Shown piece by piece: positions 53,501 to 64,000 of a DNA stretch of 64,000 bases; within the stretch, counting starts at the first letter, position 1, and each line of letters begins with the position of its first letter. A program made the position numbers and the translations under genes. Source of the stretch: Paracyclopina nana (lineage: Eukaryota; Arthropoda; Copepoda; Cyclopoida; Cyclopettidae); NCBI GenBank assembly GCA_019096065.1, contig JAGUCH010000006.1, forward strand, positions 826,001 to 890,000. The letters run 5' to 3'. The notes under the pieces are model-generated. The model saw only the letters and a list, made by a program, of their open reading frames with translations. It searched no databases and was not told the origin of the DNA.

Positions 53501-55690
53501 ATGGATCACAAGGCTGACAGGGAGGCTGAAATGGACGAGCTGGTGGAATTGGCCAAAATATATGGCGTACCTAAAGAAAAAAATCCTCAAAAGCTTCACC
53601 AAATCTGGACAGATATTTCCAAAGAGTTTTGTAAAAGAACTGGTCAATCAATTTGTGGCAGAAAACTCTCCAGGAAATATAGTTACAGGTAGAACTATCA
53701 GTTTTGACACAAATTAAAAGATGTTTCGTAAAATTGGCCCCTTTTTTGATTGGCACTTAACCAATTTTTTCAAACGTGAAGTCATAGTAAATGGACTTCT
53801 CATTTTTTACAAATGTAAAGCAATTGTTAATGGACTTTTCAGGAAAAAGATGCTAAAATCAAAAAGGACGAGAGTAAAAGCTGCTGAGGTGGCAACTGGA
53901 GGTGGACCCAGATCAAAGGTTCAAATGACTATCCATGAGCTGCAACAACTATGTGACATGGGTGAGGGTGACCTGTCTTTTGCCACACAATGGGATTCAG
54001 ATGCCATGCTTGGAGTTCCAGGACCTTCAACTGCATCTCAGAAAATTGTTGCAGGAAAAAAGGCTGAAAAAAGGCCTAGACAAAGAGATGTAAGCGAGAT
54101 TATGACAATATATGAAAGTCAATTTTTAGTTCTAAATATTCTAAATTGCAGGATGCAAATGAGTATGATGGCATTCCTGATTTTAGTAGCTCTGAAGGCA
54201 GCGATGAGGAGATTGTGCAAGAGAATGCTACCACTGTGACGATCATCAAAAAGAGGAAGAAGGAGATCAATTCAGGTAAAAGAATGGCTGAAATGTAGGT
54301 AAGAAAACAGTAAATTTACAGGTCTAGTATTTGATGAAAAACTATAAAAAAAAATTTCGTTGCTTTGATCATCCTTCTTAATAAGTATGGGCCTATGATG
54401 CTCACTAGACTTAGTAAAGCTAATAATTTCTTAAACCATTGAAACAAACAGTTAAAGAAGTTAAAATATAAACTGAGTGCCTGCTTATGCAATTCAGTTT
54501 AATTTAAATCACCTTCAAATTCCCCTGTGATAGATACAACAATAATTTTTGATAAAATATTTTTTAGGAGCTTCACGGTCCCATCTTCGTTTGACGAAAA
54601 AAATCCAGTTGTAAACAAACTTGAACAATGTACTAAGATAATGCCAGCCGCTGATCTCATACTATTTCAAAAGTTAACCAAAACAAAAAGTAAGTGAGCC
54701 TTTCTTGTTTCAGCCACTTTGACTCCAGCCTCTTCTCTGCCATGCACTCCGGCCGCTACTCCGGCCGCTACTCTGGCCGCTACTCCGGCCGCTACTCCGG
54801 CTGCTACTCCGGCACCTGCTCCGGCCGCTACTCCGGCCGCTACTCCGGCACCTGCTCCGGCCGCTACTCCGGCCGCTACTCCGGCCGCTACTCCGGCCGC
54901 TACTACAGCCGCTACTACAGCTGCTACTCCGGCCCTAACTCCGACACTTGCTCCGGCCGCTACTCCGGCCGCTACTCCAGCCGCTACTCCGGCCGCTACT
55001 CCGGCCGCTACTCCGGCCGCAACTCCGGCCGCTACTGCGGCACTTGCTCCGGCCGCTACTCTGGCACTTGCTCCAGCCGCTACTCCGGCCGCTACTCCGA
55101 CCGCTACTCCGGCACCTGCTCTGGACCCAACTCCTGCAACTACTACTGCCACTGCTACCACGGAGGAAATGTCCAGGGCCAGGGTTGTTCCCCTTCGGAC
55201 CAAAATTAGGACAGCAGAAGTCATGCGTGAGGAGTCCGTAAATGATTATTTGATGAGAAAATCAAGGTATGAGGAAGAGCAAAGCCAAGCTGAGCATCGT
55301 ATGCGAATCAAGATCTTAACTGCCGAGTTGGAAGAGGCTTGTTTCAGACGAGACTTGAAAAAACAAGAGCTGGAAAATAATGCAAGGAAAAATGATCGAG
55401 AGGAGCAACTTTTTCAATTGAGGCTTGAGCAGGAGAAAAAAATGTTTGCAATGAGGATGGGAAGTAGCTTTGTTGCAAGCTCAAGGAGTGGGAGAAGTGA
55501 AAGGAGTGACAACATTTCTCGTAGTGGAAGCTCTGCTTCAATTCGGAGATTGGACTCAGCAATCTTATCAGACATCAATTTTTATAATGGTATTTACTGC
55601 TTATCTTTTATTTAAAAGGACATTTCATGCATTTTTTATTTAGGTGCGATCTCTGATGAAGTGTTTGACAGCAATGCCAGCCAGATTTAA
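53501..55690 (+). CDS. Harbinger accessory DNA-binding (Myb/SANT-like) protein
   Basis: Five exons: 53501-53688, 53843-54089, 54152-54275, 54714-55589 and 55644-55690. All have GT-AG borders and the frame is kept throughout, giving 493 aa. The N-terminal ~60 residues (DELVELAKIYGV...QIWTDISKEFCKRTGQSICGRKLSRKY) look like a Myb/SANT or MADF-type trihelix with the W-x-x-I-S spacing. Then come a linker and an acidic patch (SSSEGSDEE). A ~130-residue Thr-Pro-Ala repeat region follows (TPAATPAAT). The C-terminal ~150 residues are charged and helical (EEEQSQAEHRMRIKILTAEL, LEQEKKMFAMR), a probable coiled coil. Known: PIF/Harbinger elements encode such a protein to bring the transposase to the nucleus and the element ends. 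The start is chosen at the only ATG before the trihelix. Confidence 0.8.
54740..55140 (+). repeat. Pro-Ala-Thr coding minisatellite (ctccggccgcta)
   Basis: About 30 copies of the 12-bp unit actccggccgct, with variants (gcacctgctccg, ctacagccg), all in frame within exon 4 of the Harbinger accessory gene. The unit length is a multiple of three, so the array can vary in length without breaking the frame. All three plus-strand frames and at least one minus-strand frame are open across it; only TPAATPA fits the gene. Confidence 0.9.
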
Positions 55691-56056
55691 CCAACAGAGG
55701 ACATCATAGCAGTATTGATATTTAAGGAATGGAGCAATTTTCCTATGAAATTTCTATGCATTGTTTTAATAAAATTAATTTTTATATACATCCACACCTT
55801 TGTTAGCATCATTTACAATTTACAGCCATCCTTTTCTACTATTATCTTAACTATTTTTGCTAGAGCCAATGAAAATATTAATGTAATCTATGTAGGCCGG
55901 TCATCTGTAATAATTGGCCAATCAGAGCTCAACACACCTTGATTTCTAACAACATCGTGTCACATCATTTCTGAAATTGATGGAGTTGAAATATTTATAT
56001 ACAATGATGAAAAATGGAACCCAGAGTTATAAAAGGTGATTGCTGCATTTATTTTA

Positions 56057-57202
56057 CTAAGAAAAATGACGACGAATGATGAGGTTTCTCACAAACTTGT
56101 TTTCTTCTGCCAAGCCATCCTCTGCAATGCTTGAAAGTGCCATACGAGTCATTAACTCATCAAATTTTTTTTGTAGATCAATGTCCAGTTCACTTGACTC
56201 ATGTAGATCAATAGCAATATTGTGGAGAACTGCACTAGCATAGACAGTAGCTTGAGAATTCTCCATCTTTTCTTTCCTGAGACCATAAAGCAATGCTGGA
56301 AATCGACCTTTCCATAAACCAAATGCATTTTCGACCTTCACTCTGGGCTTTCTCAAACAGTCATTGAACTTTTTTTGAGCTTCATTTTGCACACGATCGT
56401 CTCTTATTGGCACCAGAAGAGACTTCTGATTTTGGAAGCCCTCATCACCGATTAAAAACAATGGGAATTTTTCATTGAATTGTGATTCAAGCAAGGCTTT
56501 TAAATTGGACTCATTGTAAATTCGAGAGTCATGACAGGATCCTGGATGTTTGCACACAATCCATCTGAACTTGAGCTTGTCATCAACTACAGCACAGCAA
56601 TTCCAACTGTAGAATCCCTTACGATTATAGAACTTTGGCTGCAAAACCTTGTCCACAAACTTAGGCTTAGATATCCTGATCTGAGAGCCATCAATCACAC
56701 CAATGATCCCTGGGAATTGGTAATTATCATAAAAACGTGCAGAAATGCATTTTTGTTCTGACACATCTGGGAAGCAAACATATGTTTTCATTTCATCTGC
56801 GATTGCTTGAGCAACATTATTTACCACCCTTTCAATGGTTGCCACACTCAATTGAATGAATGTCAAAGCAGAGACAGTCCTGTAAAATCCGTTTGATCTC
56901 AAGTAGCACAAAAATGTAGCAAGTCGTAGCAATGGGGGTACTTGGACATCCCTCCTCTTCCTTGATAAAAGTTTTGGGCCAAATATGCCCAAAATATGTT
57001 GGAAACCTTCTTTTGTGAAGCCAAGATGACTTTTGAATTCACGATTAGAAAAGCATTCAAGAGGGTTCTGCTGATCTCTTACAGCTCGTCGTGGCAATGT
57101 ATTGGCAATACCAGTTGCTCCATTTTCGCGATCGATTTCTTCCAAGTCGTTCTCTAAAGCTTCAAAGCACTCCAAATCGTCCAAGAATTTGAAATCACAC
57201 AT
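56057..57202 (-). CDS. PIF/Harbinger DDE transposase
   Basis: Single exon, 381 aa, close to the usual length of the family. The catalytic triad is visible: Asp171 in GVIDGSQIRI, Asp253 in FLIGDEGF and Glu291 in PRVKVENAFGLWKGRFP. The order, and the GVIDGSHI-type and VENAFGxxKxRFP-type motifs, are diagnostic of DDE_Tnp_4/HARBI1-like proteins. The N-terminal part has the LATFLCYLRSNGFYRTV helix preceding the DDE core. The frame is intact. It should cut and join the element ends at 3-bp targets, working with the accessory DNA-binding protein encoded on the opposite strand, whose stop lies 366 bp away. Confidence 0.95.
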   Translation of the reverse strand: MCDFKFLDDLECFEALENDLEEIDRENGATGIANTLPRRAVRDQQNPLECFSNREFKSHLGFTKEGFQHILGIFGPKLLSRKRRDVQVPPLLRLATFLCYLRSNGFYRTVSALTFIQLSVATIERVVNNVAQAIADEMKTYVCFPDVSEQKCISARFYDNYQFPGIIGVIDGSQIRISKPKFVDKVLQPKFYNRKGFYSWNCCAVVDDKLKFRWIVCKHPGSCHDSRIYNESNLKALLESQFNEKFPLFLIGDEGFQNQKSLLVPIRDDRVQNEAQKKFNDCLRKPRVKVENAFGLWKGRFPALLYGLRKEKMENSQATVYASAVLHNIAIDLHESSELDIDLQKKFDELMTRMALSSIAEDGLAEENKFVRNLIIRRHFS

Positions 57203-57800
57203 TTTTAGCTAGTTATGATTTTTACAACTGTTTGTTTTGCTTTGCTCAGCCAAGCTACTAAGCCTGGTTAAGCTATGTTGACCGGACCAATTTGCTTGGT
57301 ACGTGGCAAAAAAAATTGGTGCAGTACTGGACTAATCAAGTCAGGTCGACTGGCAAACTTATTCAACCAGACAAATCTTTGAATATGAGAACGCCCTTCA
57401 CATGTTGTCTGGCTGTTTCTCAAGTATTTTATGATTAAAAGCTCTGGAAACAAAAGAAGATGGATACGATTTTTATGGCCCTTGATAATGAACTCGCGAG
57501 CTTGATAAAGTCAAGATGCTGCCAAGTCCAGAATATGAGCATAATGGCATCCCTTTATAGCTAATTGAATTTTGTTTCCTTGGGCTACAAATTGAGTGCT
57601 GGCTTCTTAAAAAGAAAAGACTTTTTGCAACTGGACACTTCCTGGAGCCACTTACTAAAGACTGTAGTTCACTTCAAAAAACCTGGTTTTTACATTGATC
57701 AAAATTCTTTGACAGAATCATTCAGCAACCAGAGGTTGACATATTCAAGCTCAATTTAAGCAGGCCGTTCTCATATTGCTAGAAATAGCTAAGCTAAGGT

Positions 57801-57952
57801 AAAAATAGCTAAGCAAACGCTCAACATTTAAAGCAAAGTAGCTGCTTTTTTAATGTTGAGTGAAATTAAGGAACTAAAACCAGTTATATCGCTCAACATT
57901 TAAAAGGTGCAGCTGCTCTACTTTAAGTGTTGGGCGTTTGCTTAGCTATTTT
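57801..57952. repeat. hairpin repeat
   Basis: Arms of about 45 bp: aaaaatagctaagcaaacgc... at the left and ...gcgtttgcttagctatttt at the right, imperfect reverse complements with a ~55-bp loop. Probably a small non-autonomous element. No target duplication was identified. Confidence 0.7.
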
Positions 57953-60900
57953 GATGATGCTTGGTAAAAACTAAAATCAAAATTCACAAGGTGAAAAAAT
58001 TCATGAATCTAAACAATTTTTGCTATAAGGTAAAAAGGCAAAGGCTTTTTTTTGGAAAGATGGTATGTCCAACCATTCCTAATAAGCACTCAGCTCTGGA
58101 ATGTTTTATTGCTCATCATAAATTATGCCCATGACTCAGATGATGATGAAGTTGTTGCCCATGAATGTCGCGCTCGTGACAAGCAAGTAATTGGCAAATC
58201 ACCCTTCTTCTTCTCCAGAGGGAAGACTACTACAACATATATGGCCCCTTTTGGCAAAAGTCCACTTGAGTGCAAAAAGTGTCCTAGCATACTCAATGTA
58301 CCACGAAATTGCCAGCCAAATATGCACGCATGCCCCGAAACCCTTTAAGATTGGCCATAAAAACCCTTTTTTGCCACGGAGCTTGACCTCGGTGTCCTTC
58401 TGGCCCAGCTTGAGGTATTGGAAGACGATTTTATGGCGATCGAGTTCTTCTTCCTGCTGATGGTTCTCCAATTTCAGGGCATTTCAAACTTTCGCAGTGA
58501 ATCACTCTTCTTCTGGGCATAAACGTCAAGCTTTTTACAGCAAATAATGCGAGCTCAAGGCTCATTTTTGCTAACAAAGGCAAAGGCTTATTTTGCGTGA
58601 AAATCAGCCCATTTATATACAACTTTGATGCTGCATTTCAAGGGGTTTTGTGAATGACCAAGCCAGTTCATAAAAAAGCCAGAGATGAAGGATTGATAAA
58701 TTATTGACACGCACATACGAGCTACCCCGGTGGCTATTTTTCAACCCGAGCCAGACATCATCAATTTGCAGCTTAGGAAAACAATTGCTCCATTGTCAAG
58801 TAGCATCTTCCATTCATCCTGGTGTTGCTGCTGCATCGCAGGTGAAAAACCATACTATGATTAATTTTATTGGTCCATCATTAAAGGGAGCAACAACTTT
58901 GCATGAGCAGCATTTTGTAAGTGAAGGCCATGTAATAATAATGGTTATTACCTCCAATTTAGGCCTACTAATGAAAGGCTTCGCTTTTAAAGCCTCAATA
59001 TACAATTATATAAGAGGGACTTTTGTTCGTATCATTTTTATCGGTTCCACCACAGATGGGCAAGTAATCAGAATATCACGATGTAGGATGATTTTTCAAA
59101 TTACATCCATATCATGACGATGTAGTGCTAGAAGTGCTGAATATTTCGGCCATAAGTTGACATGCAAATGGCTTTGTCACGCCTTCGTCGCAGCTCAATG
59201 AGGACTTTTGTTTGGTTAGTAGGTGCCAAAAAGTGCTAATGAGTTTGGGCTCTGAAAAGCCAAGTAATTTGCCAGCTCGTCAACACACCGCACAATCGTG
59301 GCTCAAGGATGTGTAATTTACACCAGCTAAATGGTGAATTCTTCTCCGCGCTCAGGCTGATCCTTGATTTTCCCATGAATTCATTTGGCTTTAACATCTT
59401 TCGAGAGACGCCCATCCCCTCAACGGCTAGAATTCAAAGGCCGTTAAGGACCACCAAATGTGTGTGTGTGCACTCGGGGTCCCAAATTTCACATTTTTCA
59501 TCATCACAAACTTGATGATTTCTTCCTCCTCATCCATATGGAGATGGGCAAGCTTTTGTCTTCAAGGCGCCTCTGACCTTCAAATTTACTTTTATTGGCG
59601 GCTACAGCATCACGCTCGCGGTGCCCTAGGTCAAGCCAATACTTGGATGATTCATTTTGATTTACCCATAATAGAGATTGAGCCTCGTCGGAGTTGGGCA
59701 TGGACAGTAATTCGAAAAGCATCAACCAAAAGATGCCACGAGCTGGCTGTCGCCATTCCATTCAATTTAGCCTTAATTGAAAAAAACCTGATTGTGACCT
59801 TCTTGATATTGCCCATATCATGGAGGTGTGAAAATGGCCATTATCCATTATTTTTACTCAAAGCAAATCGCATTAAATTCCTCCTTTCATTCCATATGGA
59901 CACTTCCTCAACCGCGTTCATCTTTCAAAGTGTGAGATGATGCCAGTTGATAAGCATCTTGTTTTTGCTGCTACCAATTTGATTGATTCCATTTTGCAGA
60001 ACAGCAGCAGCAGCAGAGAAACATGTGATTGGAATGCACCAGGCAACAACATATTTCTCCATTTGAGGAAGGGGGATGATGATGATCATTGGGAAGACCT
60101 GTCACGACGCATCAGCCCTCTGGCAATGGAATTTCAGAAATGATGATTTATTGAGTAGTGAGCTTTCAGCCGGAGCTACAGCGTGGATTTTTGCACATTT
60201 AGATCGCTATCTGCTAAATGTTGATGCATTCTTCTCAACTATTATATGCATTGCAATTTAATTGCAATTATCTCAAGTATGCTACACGTGGCAAAAAATC
60301 GACGCGTCACGCAGATTTATCAACTTACGCAAAAACCTCGCTCGTTTTCTGCCTTGGGTGATTTCAACGCGCGGAGCTGCAGCATCAGCCATACGCACGT
60401 TATGTCAGGAGTTTTGAGTTATTTTCAGCTGTTTTGACGCCCATTACGGCCACAAATTATTTCTAGCATGCAGAAAACAATACACATATCCAATTAACCT
60501 TTGGTAAACGGCAAGGAATACAATAGCTTTTACGCCTAATTTGAGGCATATACGTGATATTCTTTCTGGTGATTTATGCGGGGCATTTTCGCAATTACTG
60601 CTATTAATCTGCGGCAGATATCGCCAATCAATCATCACCTTCCCCATTGCAAAAGTGTCTATCAAGCAGCCCATAAATCTCAGCAATAACTCGTGAGTTG
60701 ATTGCGCGAGATATTAGCTATCCTTGAATCCATCCATACGCGAGTCAATCAAGACAACAGACGATTTTCTTCCTTTTTCCCTTGTCAATGGCAAGTTGAC
60801 ATGACCTCTTGATTGCCAGTTGCCTCGTACGTAGTTTTGGTTTTTCTTGCAAAACCACAACTTGTCTTCCTCATGCTGAGCCCAAATTAATAGCAATAAT

Positions 60901-63900
60901 TAGAACGGCTACGTATCTTCCTCCTCATTTTTTCTCAACCAGTTCGTGACCCGTTCGTTCATGACAGACGGGTCCACCTAATAAGCAATGTGTATACGCG
61001 CGTGAAGCGTGGCTATTAATTCTCAAAAAACCCACAAAAGCTAATAGGTTGTAGCATGAGTCTACAGCATTCCTCGTACATTTTGATGAATTATTGGCCT
61101 GGCCTTGGCATAAAGTGACCAAGAAGACGGACTCCTCAGTTTCTCCTCGGGAGTCTTTTCAATCATTAGCGCCTAATCAGTCAACAGACAGGTGGAATAT
61201 GCATCGGCTTGAATCCCAAAAAAGCTGTGGGTGGTGAGTGTCTCGCCATCATCGCAAGACAAGGCCCAATTTGTTGGGCCGCAAATCAATTTGGGAGCAA
61301 AAATTGATTTTGGCCCTTGAGCATGTGTAGTACTACTCATCATTATTACTGTAACTTCAAATGAGCGAGCACTACAATTTCCAAGAAGCTTCCGTATCAT
61401 CATCATAGAATAATAAGATGGTGATTCTGGTCGTCTGTCAGCAGCAGCAGCAGCAAATTTTTTGTATTTGTTCAGGTTTGATTGAAGGGCGCAAAAAAGG
61501 AACCAGCAACTCCTATTTGTCAAGATTAATGGGCCGAAAGTTTCCAAGATTACAGTGCCATGTTTTGAGCTGTTCTGCCTTTTGTCCACTTTGACAAAAT
61601 GTTTGCCCATCTCCATTGAAGCGTCTTGCATCAGATGTTGCATCCATTTTACGGGCAAAAATAATATCAAAGGTGTCATCGCAGCCATGCATCCCAAGTT
61701 AATATTGACACTTGAATGAAAATATGACGCCATATTTTTCCGGGGTCGTAGCTTCTTCCTAGAAGCAGAAGAAGAATGGCCAGCCAGAAGAGAGGATCAA
61801 AATGGATCAAATGCATTTTTGCTAAGTCGTAAAAAAGAGGGGCTTTGATAACAGCGCGAAAAGACTGAGCCATTGTTTGGCCCAAGCATAACTAAGATGC
61901 GTGAGACCTGCTGTTGACCGGTTCCAAGAATCTTAATTTTTCACTTGCTCCAGTTCGATCAAATTCCTTGATGATGATGGTGTGAGAGTAATGATGCCGT
62001 GCTTTTTGCACCATCATTATGATCATCGCTTTCAGGAACTCCTTTTACACGCTCAATTTCCAAGACAACACCTCCTATCCACAACAGGGAGGTCTGCTCG
62101 TACAAATCTGGATAAAACACAAAGTGCTCTGGTAGTATGCGGAAAAAAGGAGGCATCCATTATTATTACCAAATCTGCGGCGAGACGAGAGAACGGTTAG
62201 AGGTGTCAACATCAGCAAACATGATTACGTTGCGTGTCTTGGGGTCACGTTGATCATCGCGTAAGTCAATCAATATTCAGGTTCGTTCGTTGGCCCAACG
62301 TCGCAATTGGCTGCTTAATTGCCGACCATGTTGCAAAAGACCTGATGCCACGGCGATGAGAGATGAGGTAATTGGTTATGAAATTATTATTGCATGAATC
62401 GGAGCCCCCAAGGCCTTAATCATGATGGTGTTCGCTCAAAGAATTGAAATGTGCCTAGGTGTAGAAAAGGCGGAACTGTGTTGCTCAAGAAACTTTTTAT
62501 GAAAGATTCATCGACAAAGGCGATGATGATGGAAAGAAATGGATGCCGCATTGTCTGCTTGTCCATTGCGTTTCTGGAAGCCGACGCTTTATCTGTTCAG
62601 GCAAGGTCGCATTGATGAGTGTTGCCCTCCAGTTAATTGAGTTTGCAGCCGATCAACTGCTATCCTAATTTACCGAGAGGCATTAAAGCCCACTCGCAGT
62701 CTCATGACAAAAGGCCGTTGCGATCGCTGTTGGCCTCTACTTCGATGAAAATGATGATGAACCCGAGCATTAAAAAATCGTGTGAAGTTTGGGATTGAAA
62801 TCCAAATTACGCATTGGCCACGCTCACAAATAAGCGGCCTTGTGAATGAGAAAACTCTTTCTCTTTCTTTTTTTCGCGTCGGGTCAAATTTTGGCTAAAG
62901 CCAAGACGCGTCGAGGATGACAAAAGTATGAACGATAGGCTGGGCGTTTGCTCAAATCTTGAGAGCTACCCAAGGTTGACACCGTGTCACCATCATCGAC
63001 CCAAGATCTGGTAGTCAATGGCGCGTGTTTGAATATTTAAAGGTTAAACTCACCTCCAGGTCGTCGTTAGGCTGATCTGCGAAAATTGCAGTTGTTTGAT
63101 TTGCACTTTTCAAGTAAACATGCCACACGTGATACTCCTGTCAAAGATGCTTAAATCTCTGACATCATACCGTACAAATCACTTTCGCGCCAAGAATATT
63201 AGGCTCCAACACAGATTTCGTCGATTTTTCATTTAAATCCGAAAGCAGCCGCAATCATCCTTATTCTTGGCCGCTTTTTCACTGAGAAAATTGAGTCTCT
63301 CAGCAGACACAATCGTAATCGCAAAGTTTCGTGAGTTTGTTTACATTTTCGGTTAACGCGTTGCGATTTGACGAGTTATCAAAATTTTTTTGCTGCAAAC
63401 TGCCAGAAAAAACAAAAGAAGAATAAATTCCACTCACTCGGCCTGGATTTGCTGTGGTGACTTCCTCTGGAAGCGACCTCATTATTGACATGATTTGCAT
63501 CATGGAGGCATTTCCTGCGTCGTCAGGACATTTGGCAGCAGACAATTTGCCTCATTTTCTCCCGTGCGCAACAATTGTTGAATTGGCCCAGATTCGAGCT
63601 GAGGTGCGAGAATCTTTGATTCATGGCATTCGTAATCATTCCCCATGACACTTCAGGGTCACATTCTCCAAAGAAGATGGCGTTGTCGAACAAAATCTTT
63701 TCAATCGAGGCGCAAAGTTTTACTCTCTGATGCCTCAGCCACGGCCTAATTGATTCGCGCCATGCATGCGTGAACATCGAAATCGGATCCATGCCACAAG
63801 AAGAAGATTTGGGATGGAAAAAAATCAGTCCGAGGTCATTCCCAATTAAAAAATGTATTAATGCCTTGATTATTTTTGTACAAGTGTTAAAAACGCACGG

Positions 63901-64000
63901 GTTGGGTCGCCCGTAATCACATTGAAAACTTATCAGCGCCCTCTACAATTGTCCTTATTTACTATTATTTGTTAGAGCTTCATTATGGAGCGAAAACGCA
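57953..64000. other. long gene-free stretch
   Basis: No gene can be supported on either strand. Several frames of 80-190 codons exist (61173-61733, minus, 186 aa; 59458-59940, plus, 160 aa; 58704-59117, plus, 137 aa; 63523-63792, minus, 89 aa), but none has a domain motif, clean splice neighbours or signal sequence. Short gat, atc and cag runs occur (for example cagcagcagcagcag near 61439). The stretch may be intronic or intergenic. An exon at 63523-63792 is the least unlikely coding candidate. Confidence 0.45.

Larger units (their letters stand above)
53117..57397. mobile_element. apparently intact PIF/Harbinger DNA transposon
   Basis: 4281 bp with 15-bp terminal inverted repeats agggcgttctcatat and the 3-bp target duplication tca (53114-53116 and 57398-57400). 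As usual for the superfamily it carries two genes: a DNA-binding-type protein (plus, 53501-55690) and a DDE transposase (minus, 56057-57202), here converging. Both frames are intact, so the element may be autonomous. Confidence 0.93.

Noticed and set aside
54569..54690. Extra exon in the Harbinger accessory gene (open frame SFTVPSSFDEKNPVV...)
   Set aside because: It has a possible acceptor and a GTAAGT donor, but its frame does not fit the phase of exon 3. Kept as intron.
54700..55230. Arg-Tyr-Ser-Gly, Arg-Pro-Leu-Leu and Val-Ala-Ala-Gly repeat proteins in other frames
   Set aside because: Only the Thr-Pro-Ala frame joins to flanking exons in phase. The others are readings of the same minisatellite.
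61173..61733. 186-aa minus-strand open frame
   Set aside because: No motif, no repeat or signal structure, and no splice partners. Amino-acid composition resembles translated noncoding DNA.

Overview
The window looks like animal nuclear DNA, most likely from a pancrustacean (a copepod- or branchiopod-like crustacean). It is AT-rich, has short introns (about 45-80 bp wherever both splice sites can be read), and carries three cuticle-type chitin-binding genes, a BEL/Pao retrotransposon, a PIF/Harbinger DNA transposon with related MITEs, and many foldback repeats. The species call is an inference from gene content. No homology search was run, and all family names come from motifs read in the translations.

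Layout: 1-2260 shows no gene. 2270-7215 is a foldback-like block: a 10-bp minisatellite at each end in opposite orientation, with a 179-bp satellite inside (about 3 reversed copies, then about 18 direct copies). 9.5-14.5 kb is a tight cluster, all on the minus strand: a two-exon Sulfotransfer_4-type protein, a 66-aa ORF just upstream of it, a calmodulin-like protein with a long Pro/Gly/Gln-rich N-terminus, and a four-exon calpain that has the C/H/N triad but no penta-EF-hand domain. 15.9-19.2 kb holds an NDUFA4-like subunit (minus), an SLC46-like transporter (plus) and an NUPR1/p8-like protein (minus). 21.8-23.6 kb is a tandem duplication (offset about 950 bp) carrying tRNA-like sequences and a long hairpin.

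25,802-36,167 is a complete 10.4-kb BEL/Pao element on the minus strand: identical 214-bp LTRs, 5-bp TSD, PBS, PPT, an uninterrupted 2217-aa Gag-Pol and, unusually, a second 995-aa ORF in the env position. ORF2 is not env-like. It combines a DEDD-type 3'-5' exonuclease-like region (WRN/RNase D style motifs I and II) with C-terminal CCHC knuckles. A short hairpin with an invariant 7-nt loop (CTTGGTT) and different but self-complementary stems occurs three times in the element, twice in pol and once in ORF2. This element is the most unusual object in the window.

37.7-47.6 kb carries three minus-strand paralogues of a secreted one-domain chitin-binding (ChtBD2) cuticle protein with the same three-exon, phase-1 structure. 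Between the second and third lies a tandemly duplicated 104-aa single-pass membrane protein gene (plus). 50.6-51.1 kb holds a four-exon 108-aa membrane protein, recognised only by its splice pattern. 53,117-57,397 is an apparently intact PIF/Harbinger element (TSD TCA) with a five-exon DNA-binding-type protein (plus) converging on a DDE transposase (minus). MITEs with nearly the same termini lie at 41.8, 49.3 and 52.7 kb; the 49.3-kb copy contains a nested second element. 58-64 kb shows no supportable gene.
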